Both the position numbers and the translations under genes were made by a program. Shown one piece after another: positions 1 to 6,890 of a stretch of DNA of 8,312 bases. Within the stretch, counting starts at the first letter, position 1. Every line of letters begins with the position of its first letter. The DNA is from Candidatus Coatesiibacteriota bacterium (GTDB taxonomy: Bacteria > B130-G9): assembly GCA_016929465.1 (NCBI GenBank), contig JAFGIT010000250.1, forward strand, positions 1 to 8,312, given 5' to 3'. The notes under the pieces were generated by a model. The model had not been told where the DNA came from and ran no database searches. It worked only from the letters and a program-made list of their open reading frames with translations.

Positions 1-417
1 CCTGTCGATGAAAAGACTGCTGAATAGCTTCGATGGATCAACGCCTATGACCGAGCATAAAAGAGAATCGAATCTGCGAGACTCGTCAAGCTTCACGATC
101 TTCCGGAGCCGCTTATTCTGGATCGCCGCCTCCAGCAACTGGGCGTTCTCGGTCTTGAGCCGCGATATGCTTTTCTTGAGTTTCGCGTTTTCCTTGTTCG
201 TGCTGACGAGTGAGAAGTACGTCTCGAATATGTTGCTCGCGAATTCGTATGCGCTCGTGCAGGCCCGCTGAAGAGGTCCAAATGCCGTCATGACGGCTCT
301 CTCTATTATCAGCGTTTGCTCCGGATTGCGTATATCGAGGGAGATCATATATGCCGACAGCGCGATGTACGCGATCAGCAGGGTCAGGGTCTTATGTCTC
401 CTGAGCAGTGCTGGCAT
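1..417 (-). CDS. mreC: Rod shape-determining protein MreC, N-terminal part (cut by window edge)
   Basis: MreC is a bitopic membrane protein that links MreB filaments in the cytoplasm to the wall-synthesis enzymes (PBP2, RodA, MreD) in the periplasm. The first 139 codons are visible, reading from 417 down to 1, and the frame is still open at the edge. Residues 1-9 are basic (LLRRHK) and residues 10-27 form one hydrophobic membrane helix. Residues about 68-110 form a charged heptad-like coiled coil with the family pattern YFSLVSTNKEN...LKTEN...LEA. The start of the periplasmic beta domain follows (CSVIGVDPSKLFSSLFID, 121-138), as expected for MreC. The ATG at 417 is preceded by GGAGG (423-427) at 5 bases and lies 20 bases after the mreB stop, so the two are surely one operon. 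Order mreB-mreC is the usual one; mreD and a PBP2 gene may lie beyond the edge. The identification rests on layout and motifs because the main conserved domain is missing. Confidence 0.93.
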   Translation of the reverse strand, partial: MPALLRRHKTLTLLIAYIALSAYMISLDIRNPEQTLIIERAVMTAFGPLQRACTSAYEFASNIFETYFSLVSTNKENAKLKKSISRLKTENAQLLEAAIQNKRLRKIVKLDESRRFDSLLCSVIGVDPSKLFSSLFIDR

Positions 418-437
418 ATCAGCCTCCGGACGCTGGA

Positions 438-1478
438 TTATCTGGACATCGAGGAGACTTTTCGCAGAAGGTCGAGGTCATTGAGCATGCGCCCGGCCCC
501 AAGCGCGACAGATGTAAGCGGATCCTCACTGATGCTAATGGGTAATCCAGTCTCATCCTTCAATCGAAGGTCGAGGTTTCGGAGTAGCGAGCCGCCTCCT
601 GAGATTGTGAGACCTCGTTCGGCGATATCGCCAGAAAGCTCCGGCGGGGTCTTCTCGAGAGCCTGCCTTATCAGGTGAACGATCGAGTCGACCGCGTCCT
701 TGAGAGCTTCCCTGATCTCATCATCTATGACTGTTATCCGCTTCGGGACGCCACGTATGATATCTCGCCCCTGTATCTCAACTGAGAGCGGCTTCTGCAG
801 CGGGTAAGCGGAGCCGACCTGTATCTTGACGTATTCGGCCATGCGCTGACCGATCAAAAGGTTGTGTTTCTTTTTGACGTATTGCTGAATGCAATCGTCC
901 ATTTTGTCGCCGCCAAGCCGGAGCGACTGTTTGAAGACCATCCCGGCAAGTGAGATGACCGCGACCTCTGTCGTTCCACCTCCGATATCGACGATCATGC
1001 TTCCCATCGGCTCGTCGATCGGGAGTCCGGCGCCGATTGCGGCGGCCATAGGCTCCTCAACGAGATACACTTCAGCCGCGCCAGCCTTGGTCGCGGATTC
1101 GATGACCGCCTTTCTCTCCACCTGGGTTATGCCGGAGGGAACCGCGACGATGATCCTCGGCCTTATGAACGGTCTGGAGATCACTCCTCCACCGTGAACC
1201 TTGCTGATGAAGTGCCTGAGCATCTTCTCGGTTACATCGAAATCAGATATTACTCCGTCCTGCAAGGGTCTTATCGCCTGGATGTTCTCAGGCGTCCTGC
1301 CCACCATACGCCGCGCCTCCTTGCCGACCGCGAGCACCTTCTTGGTGTCTATCTGGATCGCAACTATCGACGGCTCGCTGAGTACTATCCCGCGATTCTT
1401 CATGTATATAAGACTATTGGCCGTGCCAAGGTCCACCGCCAGGTCATTCGAAAAGAAAGAAAAAAGCCATTGAAACAT
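438..1478 (-). CDS. mreB: Rod shape-determining protein MreB (bacterial actin)
   Basis: MreB is an actin-fold ATPase that forms membrane-bound filaments on the inner face of the cytoplasmic membrane and orients the elongasome. The protein has 346 residues, normal for the family. Visible landmarks in order are an N-terminal amphipathic membrane-binding stretch (MFQWLFSFFS, 1-10), phosphate-1 loop DLGTAN (16-21), VPSGITQVER (113-122), the hydrolysis region YLVEEPMAAAIGAG (138-151, Glu141/142), phosphate-2 loop VDIGGGTTEV (163-172), RLGGDKMDD (187-195) and the adenosine-site loop TISGGGSLL (291-299). The segment usually written GERTAE reads GQRMAE (210-215). Its Glu215 and the following Lys218 are kept, so nucleotide binding is probably unaffected. 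The ATG at 1478 has GGAGG (1487-1491) eight bases upstream and gives the full amphipathic N-terminus. mreC follows after 20 bases. A TTGACA promoter candidate lies at 1566-1594. An MreB paralogue such as Mbl cannot be excluded, but linkage to mreC favours MreB. Confidence 0.97.
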   Translation of the reverse strand: MFQWLFSFFSNDLAVDLGTANSLIYMKNRGIVLSEPSIVAIQIDTKKVLAVGKEARRMVGRTPENIQAIRPLQDGVISDFDVTEKMLRHFISKVHGGGVISRPFIRPRIIVAVPSGITQVERKAVIESATKAGAAEVYLVEEPMAAAIGAGLPIDEPMGSMIVDIGGGTTEVAVISLAGMVFKQSLRLGGDKMDDCIQQYVKKKHNLLIGQRMAEYVKIQVGSAYPLQKPLSVEIQGRDIIRGVPKRITVIDDEIREALKDAVDSIVHLIRQALEKTPPELSGDIAERGLTISGGGSLLRNLDLRLKDETGLPISISEDPLTSVALGAGRMLNDLDLLRKVSSMSR

Positions 1479-1565
1479 CTAATTTACCTCCGCGCCCTGC
1501 CCGTTTGACCGAGCGGGAGCATAAGTGCTAAAATCCAATATTAATCCCGCACAATCACATCATCT

Positions 1566-1594
1566 AAACTAAGCATGGGCATGGATTGTGTCAA
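1566..1594 (-). promoter_or_regulatory. Candidate sigma70-type promoter for mreBC
   Basis: On the minus strand a perfect -35 hexamer TTGACA (1594-1589) is followed after 17 bases by TAGTTT (1571-1566), a weak -10 with three of six consensus matches. Transcription would begin near 1559 and give a leader of about 80 bases before mreB. The -35 match and spacing are good and the -10 is poor. A TAATAT hexamer nearer the gene lacks a good partner. Which sigma factor this organism uses here is unknown. Confidence 0.4.
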
Positions 1595-1679
1595 GATAAT
1601 TGGGGCGCATCGATGCCCGTAATGTGCTGTAATTGCTTAAATTGTGTAGTTGCAGGATATATGAGAGCTTCGGATGGCG

Positions 1680-1732
1680 GTAGCATTATCGTCCCGACTG
1701 ATTGCTACTTGGGCAAGGCTGGCTGTTCAGCC
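1680..1732. other. Two adjacent small stem-loops upstream of uppP
   Basis: Hairpin one pairs GTAGCA (1680-1685) with TGCTAC (1703-1708), a perfect 6-bp stem with a 17-base loop. Hairpin two pairs GGCTG (1717-1721) with CAGCC (1728-1732) with a 6-base loop; an alternative pairing is GGCT (1721-1724) with AGCC (1729-1732). They lie about 80-130 bases before uppP and upstream of its candidate -10. As RNA they would therefore appear only in transcripts started further upstream, or in antisense. No terminator T-run follows. Function is not inferred. Confidence 0.35.
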
Positions 1733-1753
1733 ACTGGGAAGGTGCTTGCGCAT

Positions 1754-1784
1754 ACTCATTCAATCTTGTGTTCAATCTGATAAT
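1754..1784 (+). promoter_or_regulatory. Candidate uppP promoter with overlapping direct repeat
   Basis: A good -10 hexamer GATAAT (1779-1784) lies 26 bases before the uppP start. No good -35 sits at 17 bases; the hexamer there is TCATTC. The spacer instead carries two exact copies of TTCAATCT (1759-1766 and 1771-1778), 12 bases apart start to start. A tandem 8-mer at about one helical turn is a shape often seen at activator or repressor sites, and a weak -35 is common at activated promoters. Transcription would start near 1791, giving a leader of about 20 bases. Confidence 0.35.
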
Positions 1785-1810
1785 GTGACTTGAGGTCTTA
1801 GCGTTTAATC

Positions 1811-2662
1811 ATGGATACATTTCGAGCTGCTCTATTTGGTGTCGTTCAGGGACTCACCGAGTTCCTGCCCATCAGTTCTTCCGGGCATCTGGCGGTGTTT
1901 CACAGAATCTGCCGTGCGGAATCAGAGGCGATGGTCCCGCTTGGAGTCGTTGCACACATGGGGACCCTGTTTGCCGTCCTGATCTTCTTCAGAAAGGAGC
2001 TGCTGATGTTCACAAAGGCCCTCGCGCCAACCAAGCTCGGGAGTGCCTTTCGGAATCCATCGACTCTGTTTGTTTCGATGCCCGAGGATCCGAACAAAGG
2101 GATTCTCTTTGGGCAGAGAGTCCTCGCGATGATCATAATCGGCTCGATCCCTGCTGGGATCGTCGGAATCTTGCTGAAGGACTGGATAGAGCAGGCTTTC
2201 TCGAGCATCAGCATCGTGGGCCTGATGTTTCTCGTAACCGCGGTGCTGCTTTTCTTGACAAAGTTGCCGAAGGCGGGAGAAAAGACAGTCTGGCATTTCT
2301 GGCTCTACGGGGCTCTGATTATCGGAACAGCACAGGCGGTCGCGATAATGCCCGGCATCTCGAGATCTGGAGCGACTATCGCAACAGCTGTTCTGCTCGG
2401 ATTCCAGAGGGAGTTCGCGGCTCGCTTCTCGTTCCTCCTATCGATACCTGCCATAACAGGGGCTTTCCTCCTGGAGATCGGGGAAATCTCGCATCTGATG
2501 GGCACTCGCGGCTTCGCAGAGCTGGCGCTTGTGTTCGTTTTCTCTTTTGTGGTCGGCTATCTATCGATTGCCTTCCTCTTGAGGATAGTCAGGAAGATCC
2601 ACCTGTTCGGCTTCTACTGCATCATTGCGAGCGTGGTGACGTTCTTGATCGTGGCTCGCTGA
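1811..2662 (+). CDS. uppP: Undecaprenyl-diphosphatase UppP (BacA family)
   Basis: UppP is an integral inner-membrane phosphatase that converts undecaprenyl diphosphate to the monophosphate, regenerating the lipid carrier for peptidoglycan and other envelope polymers. Overproduction of this family gives bacitracin resistance. The protein has 283 residues, typical for the family. Both signature motifs are intact: VVQGLTEFLPISSSGHL (11-27), with Glu17 and His26 matching E. coli Glu21 and His30, and PGISRSGATI (181-190), with Arg185 matching E. coli Arg174. Gln13 stands where E. coli has Glu17, as in many family members. Most of the rest is hydrophobic helices. The loop between helices at about 62-103 is somewhat longer than in E. 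coli. The ATG at 1811 gives the standard MDxxxA N-terminus. The only Shine-Dalgarno-like match, GAGG (1792-1795), is 15 bases away, so initiation may be weak or nearly leaderless. It is divergent from mreBC and convergent with the 2682-6807 unit. Confidence 0.96.
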   Translation: MDTFRAALFGVVQGLTEFLPISSSGHLAVFHRICRAESEAMVPLGVVAHMGTLFAVLIFFRKELLMFTKALAPTKLGSAFRNPSTLFVSMPEDPNKGILFGQRVLAMIIIGSIPAGIVGILLKDWIEQAFSSISIVGLMFLVTAVLLFLTKLPKAGEKTVWHFWLYGALIIGTAQAVAIMPGISRSGATIATAVLLGFQREFAARFSFLLSIPAITGAFLLEIGEISHLMGTRGFAELALVFVFSFVVGYLSIAFLLRIVRKIHLFGFYCIIASVVTFLIVAR

Positions 2663-2681
2663 ATGGACGTGTAGCTCTCGC

Positions 2682-4058
2682 TCAGTTCAGTCCCTGGCTT
2701 AATTCCTGAAGTGTCTTCTTCAGCATCGAAGCGGTCTCACGATTTATGTTAGGCCTCGCCGCGATTTTTGGGAAGTCGTGTTTCAGGAGAAGCTCCATCT
2801 CAGTCCTGCTGAATTCCTCCTGCTTCAGTATTATCTCGAATGACTTGAGTGCAATCTGCTCTGAGAGCGCGAGCTCGAGACACCTGAGTGCGTTGAAGTA
2901 TCCGTGAACGTTGCTGACCCCATCGCAGAATAGAGCGATTGCCTTTTCTGTCTTCCCCGGCTGTGAGAGCAACTCGTCGAGGTCCTTCAAGGAGATGAGT
3001 GCCCGTACGAGGTCCCCAAGGACCTTCTTGCACAGCCCTGCACCGCCAAAGAAATTCGCAGTCAGGAATGTGGTGAAATCTGTTTCGACCGAGAATTTCA
3101 GGCGTGACAGGACACCCGAAAAATACCTGATTCTCTGACCGAATGTCTGCGCAATCAGCGCCTGGAACGGCTCGAAGTACGAAAGCGATATGAAGCTCCG
3201 TCTTCTGCCTGACCTCATGCTGATTCTGCTTCTCAGGCGTGCCTTGTGAAGCCCCAGCTCCAGCTGAGTGTCGATCATGTCCAGGTATTTGACCACATTC
3301 AGCGTCTCCGCACCCTCGCCCTTGATTCCCTCTTTATATGGCCTCAGCAGTGCGCTCAGCACCGGCTCGTTGAGAGCCAGCGCGCGGTTGTCCGCAACAT
3401 CTTCGGACCTGAGCTGCTGATCGAGGTCAACCAGATTAAGTATGTTGTTATTCCCCAGGGCAAACGTCGTCGAGGCGCCCATCTCCCTAGCACGCCCAAA
3501 GAAAGCATCCTCGCCCTTCTGATGGACATAGCGCACAACCTCGTTGAGACTCCTCAACTTGGAGACCAGCGTATCGTCCCTCGGATTCTGAAGTGACCGC
3601 GAGACATCAGGCCTTATATCGGTTAAATGTCCTAACGCCCTCTTGTGCTGCGAGAAGAACATCACATCATCGCAGAGGTCGTACAGCAGCACCCTCTTCA
3701 GGAACCAGAAATGTGTGATAAATCGGTCCTTGATGCTGCCCAGGGTTGACCTGATGTCCGATGTGTCGATTTGTGAAATCATTCCGTATGAATCGATCAG
3801 CGCGTCGATCGTTGACATACATGACACCAGGCGAAGGCTCAACTTGTTACAGACACCTTGTATGTTGTGTTTCTTCATGCAGCGGTGAGTGATGTTCTCT
3901 GTGCTGAACGGCTCGTTGCCTCTGACGACCACCTGCGTCATTTTCGAGAACATCTTGCCGAGCTCGTTGAGGCTTTTTACCGCCTTCTTGTTGGCTTCCA
4001 TGAAACGGCCATATTCTTTGACGAGCCGTCTCAATTCCTCTGCTCTTGTCATGGCCAT
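2682..4058 (-). CDS. Uncharacterised helical protein, partner of the PPDK-like gene
   Basis: I do not recognise a family. The 458-residue product looks soluble and almost wholly alpha-helical: no signal peptide, no clear membrane segment, and many amphipathic stretches rich in Leu, Arg, Lys and Glu. Residues 5-40 are charged and helical. A Gly/Asn break LGNNNILNLVDLD lies at 201-213, a strongly basic patch at 272-287 (HKARLRSRISMRSGRR), a Gly turn FFGGAGLCKK at 336-345, and a hydrophilic C-terminus ending in ELSQGLN. Cysteines are scattered without a metal-binding pattern, and no P-loop, kinase or nuclease motif is evident. The ATG at 4058 starts one base after the dikinase-homologue stop codon. 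GAGG sits 7 bases upstream, inside the end of that gene, so the two are co-transcribed and probably translationally coupled. A second in-frame ATG two codons later (4052) is a less well spaced alternative. The context suggests it works with the PPDK-like protein, as a subunit, substrate or regulator; this is inference. Confidence 0.85.
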   Translation of the reverse strand: MAMTRAEELRRLVKEYGRFMEANKKAVKSLNELGKMFSKMTQVVVRGNEPFSTENITHRCMKKHNIQGVCNKLSLRLVSCMSTIDALIDSYGMISQIDTSDIRSTLGSIKDRFITHFWFLKRVLLYDLCDDVMFFSQHKRALGHLTDIRPDVSRSLQNPRDDTLVSKLRSLNEVVRYVHQKGEDAFFGRAREMGASTTFALGNNNILNLVDLDQQLRSEDVADNRALALNEPVLSALLRPYKEGIKGEGAETLNVVKYLDMIDTQLELGLHKARLRSRISMRSGRRRSFISLSYFEPFQALIAQTFGQRIRYFSGVLSRLKFSVETDFTTFLTANFFGGAGLCKKVLGDLVRALISLKDLDELLSQPGKTEKAIALFCDGVSNVHGYFNALRCLELALSEQIALKSFEIILKQEEFSRTEMELLLKHDFPKIAARPNINRETASMLKKTLQELSQGLN

Positions 4059-4059
4059 G

Positions 4060-6807
4060 CTATGACCTCGCCTTCCGTACCTTGGCGGCTATGAGCTTCG
4101 CAACAGGAACCATGATCGGCGGGCAGCATATTTCTGTAATACCGAGGTCAAGCAATCGATGCAGGCTATATTCATTCGAGCAATGTGTGCCCGCAACCAG
4201 GATTCTCATGTCCGGATTCACTCGCTTGGCCGCCTCCACAGCGTGTCGCACGAGACGCTCAGTGCTCAACTGAATGACCCTGAAGGGGTCGCCATAGAAC
4301 CACCCTCGGTCAACATACTTGCCCAGGAAGGCCTCGGCGTCCTCTCTTACAATGTGATGCGTCGAGGTTGTCAGCTTGTCGGAACGTATTACTACGAGAT
4401 TAGTGTGACATGCGATCTTGTCCATTTCAAAGGCAATGCCGCTGATCTCGATCTCCGGGGCAATCACGTAATCCAATGCGGATAGCCCACATTCTGCAGC
4501 TACTCTGTCCGCCAGCTTTCGGACATATAAGAGCTCGCCCACGACGCTGATGAAGGGGACAAGTACATCCACCTTCATCATCTTGCCTTCCTTCTGTATC
4601 TTCTTCATTGCAGAGAAGAGCGCGCCGAGCTCGACCTCGTATATTTGCGGCAAAGTTGTGGCAAGTCGCACACCTCTGCGCCCCAGGATCGGATTGTAGT
4701 CCTCCAGATGTCTTTTCATCGTCCTGATCTCTCGGACCATTTTTTCGACTCGTCTCCGATCTAGCGGGGCGCATGAGTCGGCATCAGGTCCTTCGTTCGT
4801 GCGAATCAGATATTCGGCGAGGCTGAGCAGGTCAGGACGGTCTTTCGGCAAATACTCATACATCGTGTGCTTACAGAGCCGTATCGCGATGTAATTTTCG
4901 TCGATGGTCTGGAAGATGCGGATGAAGTCCTTCTCTAAAAGGGCGCGGAGTGTCGCCAGAGCCTTATGCTCGTTCCCCGTCCCGGCCTTCAACACATAGT
5001 CACAGAGCGCGAAGTTGATCCGCTTCTTGAAGAACAGGACGTCCGTGCGGAAGTTCGCCACCCCGTCTGCCCCGAGCCTCTTTGCAGTGGCGTATGTCTT
5101 GTTGTCCTCCGCCTGGGCATAGACCTTGATGTCGCTGTAGTCCTTGACCATATCGCAGAAACGCTGGGTGACGGGGTCCTCCACGCCTGTGACTCGCACG
5201 TCGATACGGTCCTCATAAATGAGTCCTCTCTGAGCATCGATTGAGACGATATCGCCTTCCCGAAGCACGCCTGGACGTATTCCGTTGGCCTTATATCTAA
5301 TCGTGCCTTCAGACGGATTGATGACTACCGATGCCTTTACAATGCTCGGGCGGCCCAGGTATCGCGCGTTGAGCGTCGCGTGAGAGAGCACGTTCTTCTG
5401 AGAGGAGATGATGCCGTCAACCACCTCCAGAGTCGGGATGTGAGATAGCTGCAGCTTGTCGCAACAGAAGATGACGGGCTCGTTCGCGCATCTGTACTTT
5501 CTCACCTTGTTGACGTCAAAGCAGATTCTCCCGCTGGCATAGCCGGGGACCAGGGGGCTGCCCTGGCCGATGACTCTCAGAGCACCCGACGACCCATAGG
5601 TTACAGTGGCCGATAGAGTCTGCTCGAGCTGCCTCGGATCCGTCCTCGCAATCACGTCCGCCTCAGAGGCGATACCCTCCTCGATCATGTCCAGCTGGGC
5701 GAGTAGAAATGCGGACGGCGCCATCTTGGCTGGCCGTGCCTGCAGGAGATATAGCCTGCCTGACTCCAGCGTGAATTCGATGTCCTGGACGTATCCTGAA
5801 TCGGTCTCGAGCCGACCCGCAAATTCGGTGAGCTGCTCGCAGACACCCGGGTGTGAGGATTCAAGGTCTTTGATGGACGATTCCTCACCGAGGTCACGGA
5901 CAACGTCGTCCCCCTGGGACTGAACGATAATCTGCCCGAATAGGCGTCTTGAGCCTGCTATATTGACCGATTTGCCTGTTGAAGGATTTCTGCTAAAGAC
6001 AACGCCGCTGCCTGACTCTCTGTCCAGGTTGCCGAACACCATGCGCTGAATCGTCACCGCGGTCTTGACGGACTCCCGAATGTAATTTGTTCTCATGAAT
6101 TGCTTCACCTGGGGCGTCTTTGCGGAGAGTATCACGGCCATGACGCATATTCTCAGCGTCTCCCAGTGGTCGTCCGGCACTCGCTTAATCACGGGTTCCT
6201 GCCCTGTCTTCGACGGCTTTCGCCCTATGGAAAGTATGTCCTGCCCCTTTAGAAGGGCACCAAATCGCATCCGATCTATCCCGAGAACTGCGCTGCCATA
6301 GCCTTCGATGAATCTGCGATAGCAGTCCATAAGAAGATTCCATCGTTCGTCGGCTCGATCGAGTCTCTCCAGCATACTCCCAGTGACCCCGACGTTACAG
6401 ACCGTCTCCATGAGCCCGGGCAGAGATATAGTCCCGCCCGAGCGGACCGAGACGTGAAGCGGATTATCTATATTCCCGAACTCCTTCCCGGTTCTTTCCT
6501 CGAGCCAGTGAATTCCATCACATATCTGACCCCAGAGCTCGTCCGGCAGGACGAGCTTCTCGACCACCTCATCCTGGTCTGTTTCACCTCGCTCAAAGGA
6601 GGAAATAAGGTCGGCGTTTATATTGTTGAGATTCTCCGTTACCAGTGTTGGGATTATGAATCCCTGAGGGCAAGGCATTTCCAGCTCGCACATGCGGACC
6701 AGGCCGGCGCCTTTCGCACCGAGGATCGCTGTGCGGGCCGCCTCATCCCAATATCGCACGTCCTGAGGCATACCCGGATAGAATCTCACAATCTCGGAAG
6801 ACAGCAT
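4060..6807 (-). CDS. Pyruvate, phosphate dikinase-like protein with altered PEP/pyruvate site
   Basis: The 915-residue protein matches pyruvate, phosphate dikinase (PPDK) along its length; canonical PPDK interconverts ATP, Pi and pyruvate with AMP, PPi and PEP. Residue numbers in brackets are Clostridium symbiosum PPDK. ATP-grasp domain, about 20-360: GAKG (30-33, Lys22), VSVRSG (119-124, Arg92), LPGLMETV, QDIEF (341-345, Glu323) and LQAR (355-358, Arg337), all kept. Phosphohistidine domain, about 415-535: His476 (His455) is kept, but GGMTSHAA reads KNVLSHAT, so the regulatory Thr is Leu474. C-terminal barrel, about 555-910: Arg587, Arg643, Arg711 and Glu787 (Arg561, Arg617, Arg665, Glu745) are kept. 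The GTNDLT loop reads RSDKLT, placing Lys811 at the Mg-ligand Asp769. ICGEH reads VAGTH, placing Ala872 at the acid Cys831. ATP-dependent phosphorylation of His476 is plausible; normal pyruvate/PEP chemistry is not. The start at 6807 has GAGG six bases upstream. PEP synthase and rifampicin phosphotransferase differ in domain order or motifs. Confidence 0.9.
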   Translation of the reverse strand: MLSSEIVRFYPGMPQDVRYWDEAARTAILGAKGAGLVRMCELEMPCPQGFIIPTLVTENLNNINADLISSFERGETDQDEVVEKLVLPDELWGQICDGIHWLEERTGKEFGNIDNPLHVSVRSGGTISLPGLMETVCNVGVTGSMLERLDRADERWNLLMDCYRRFIEGYGSAVLGIDRMRFGALLKGQDILSIGRKPSKTGQEPVIKRVPDDHWETLRICVMAVILSAKTPQVKQFMRTNYIRESVKTAVTIQRMVFGNLDRESGSGVVFSRNPSTGKSVNIAGSRRLFGQIIVQSQGDDVVRDLGEESSIKDLESSHPGVCEQLTEFAGRLETDSGYVQDIEFTLESGRLYLLQARPAKMAPSAFLLAQLDMIEEGIASEADVIARTDPRQLEQTLSATVTYGSSGALRVIGQGSPLVPGYASGRICFDVNKVRKYRCANEPVIFCCDKLQLSHIPTLEVVDGIISSQKNVLSHATLNARYLGRPSIVKASVVINPSEGTIRYKANGIRPGVLREGDIVSIDAQRGLIYEDRIDVRVTGVEDPVTQRFCDMVKDYSDIKVYAQAEDNKTYATAKRLGADGVANFRTDVLFFKKRINFALCDYVLKAGTGNEHKALATLRALLEKDFIRIFQTIDENYIAIRLCKHTMYEYLPKDRPDLLSLAEYLIRTNEGPDADSCAPLDRRRVEKMVREIRTMKRHLEDYNPILGRRGVRLATTLPQIYEVELGALFSAMKKIQKEGKMMKVDVLVPFISVVGELLYVRKLADRVAAECGLSALDYVIAPEIEISGIAFEMDKIACHTNLVVIRSDKLTTSTHHIVREDAEAFLGKYVDRGWFYGDPFRVIQLSTERLVRHAVEAAKRVNPDMRILVAGTHCSNEYSLHRLLDLGITEICCPPIMVPVAKLIAAKVRKARS

Positions 6808-6868
6808 TTCACCCCTCGAGTTAATAACGATACAGACTCAAACGCGTACAATAGTCCATTAGGCTCGG

Positions 6869-6890
6869 AAAAAAAACTCTCGACTCAAGA
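6869..6890 (-). other. Small hairpin followed by T8 in the PPDK-like gene leader
   Basis: Read on the minus strand, TCTTG (6890-6886) pairs with CGAGA (6882-6878), including one G-T pair, across a 3-base loop. G and eight T follow directly (6876-6869). This is the shape of an intrinsic terminator, but the stem is only 5 bp. If transcription begins near 6884, as the best promoter candidate predicts, the stem would be incomplete in the RNA. It could act only on transcripts starting further upstream. Confidence 0.25.

Larger units (their letters stand above)
1479..1810. other. Divergent intergenic region between mreB and uppP (332 bases)
   Basis: No convincing gene lies here. The region separates the minus-strand mreBC operon from plus-strand uppP and must hold the promoters for both. 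It contains the mreB ribosome-binding site (1487-1491), a TTGACA-type minus-strand promoter candidate (1566-1594), two short hairpins (1680-1708 and 1717-1732), a paired 8-base direct repeat (1759-1778) and a GATAAT hexamer (1779-1784). Two small open frames occur. One is plus-strand 1586-1780, with a TTG start and Cys-rich content. The other is minus-strand 1591-1686, 31 codons from ATG. Neither has a good ribosome-binding site or a recognisable family. The hairpin area was compared by eye with the cobalamin, c-di-GMP-I and ydaO riboswitch consensus and did not match convincingly. Confidence 0.75.

Noticed and set aside
1591-1686. Minus-strand 31-codon open frame upstream of mreB
   Set aside because: Only a weak GGGA before its ATG, its stop lies inside the candidate -35 hexamer of mreB, and the length is expected by chance.
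1717-1760. Possible cobalamin riboswitch, because GCCACTGGGAAGGTGC resembles part of that consensus
   Set aside because: The other conserved blocks, including the AGGGAA, CCGC-AAC and final ACCTGCC boxes, are missing, and the downstream gene is not a B12 gene.
1586-1780. Plus-strand 64-codon open frame from TTG with a cluster of cysteines (CCNCLNC)
   Set aside because: TTG start without a ribosome-binding site, composition like intergenic DNA, no recognisable family and overlap with hairpins and promoter candidates. The Cys cluster alone is not enough.
1922-2296. Minus-strand 124-codon open frame inside uppP
   Set aside because: Lies fully antisense to a gene with both UppP signature motifs; highly charged, low-complexity shadow translation.
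2663-2681. Bidirectional terminator in the 19-base gap between the convergent genes
   Set aside because: No stem followed by a T-run on either strand could be seen in or beside this gap.
4060-6807. Annotation as phosphoenolpyruvate synthase or as ordinary PPDK
   Set aside because: The spacing, YRRFI and LPGLMETV motifs and overall order match PPDK rather than PEP synthase, while loss of the catalytic Cys and Mg-ligand Asp argues against normal PPDK activity.
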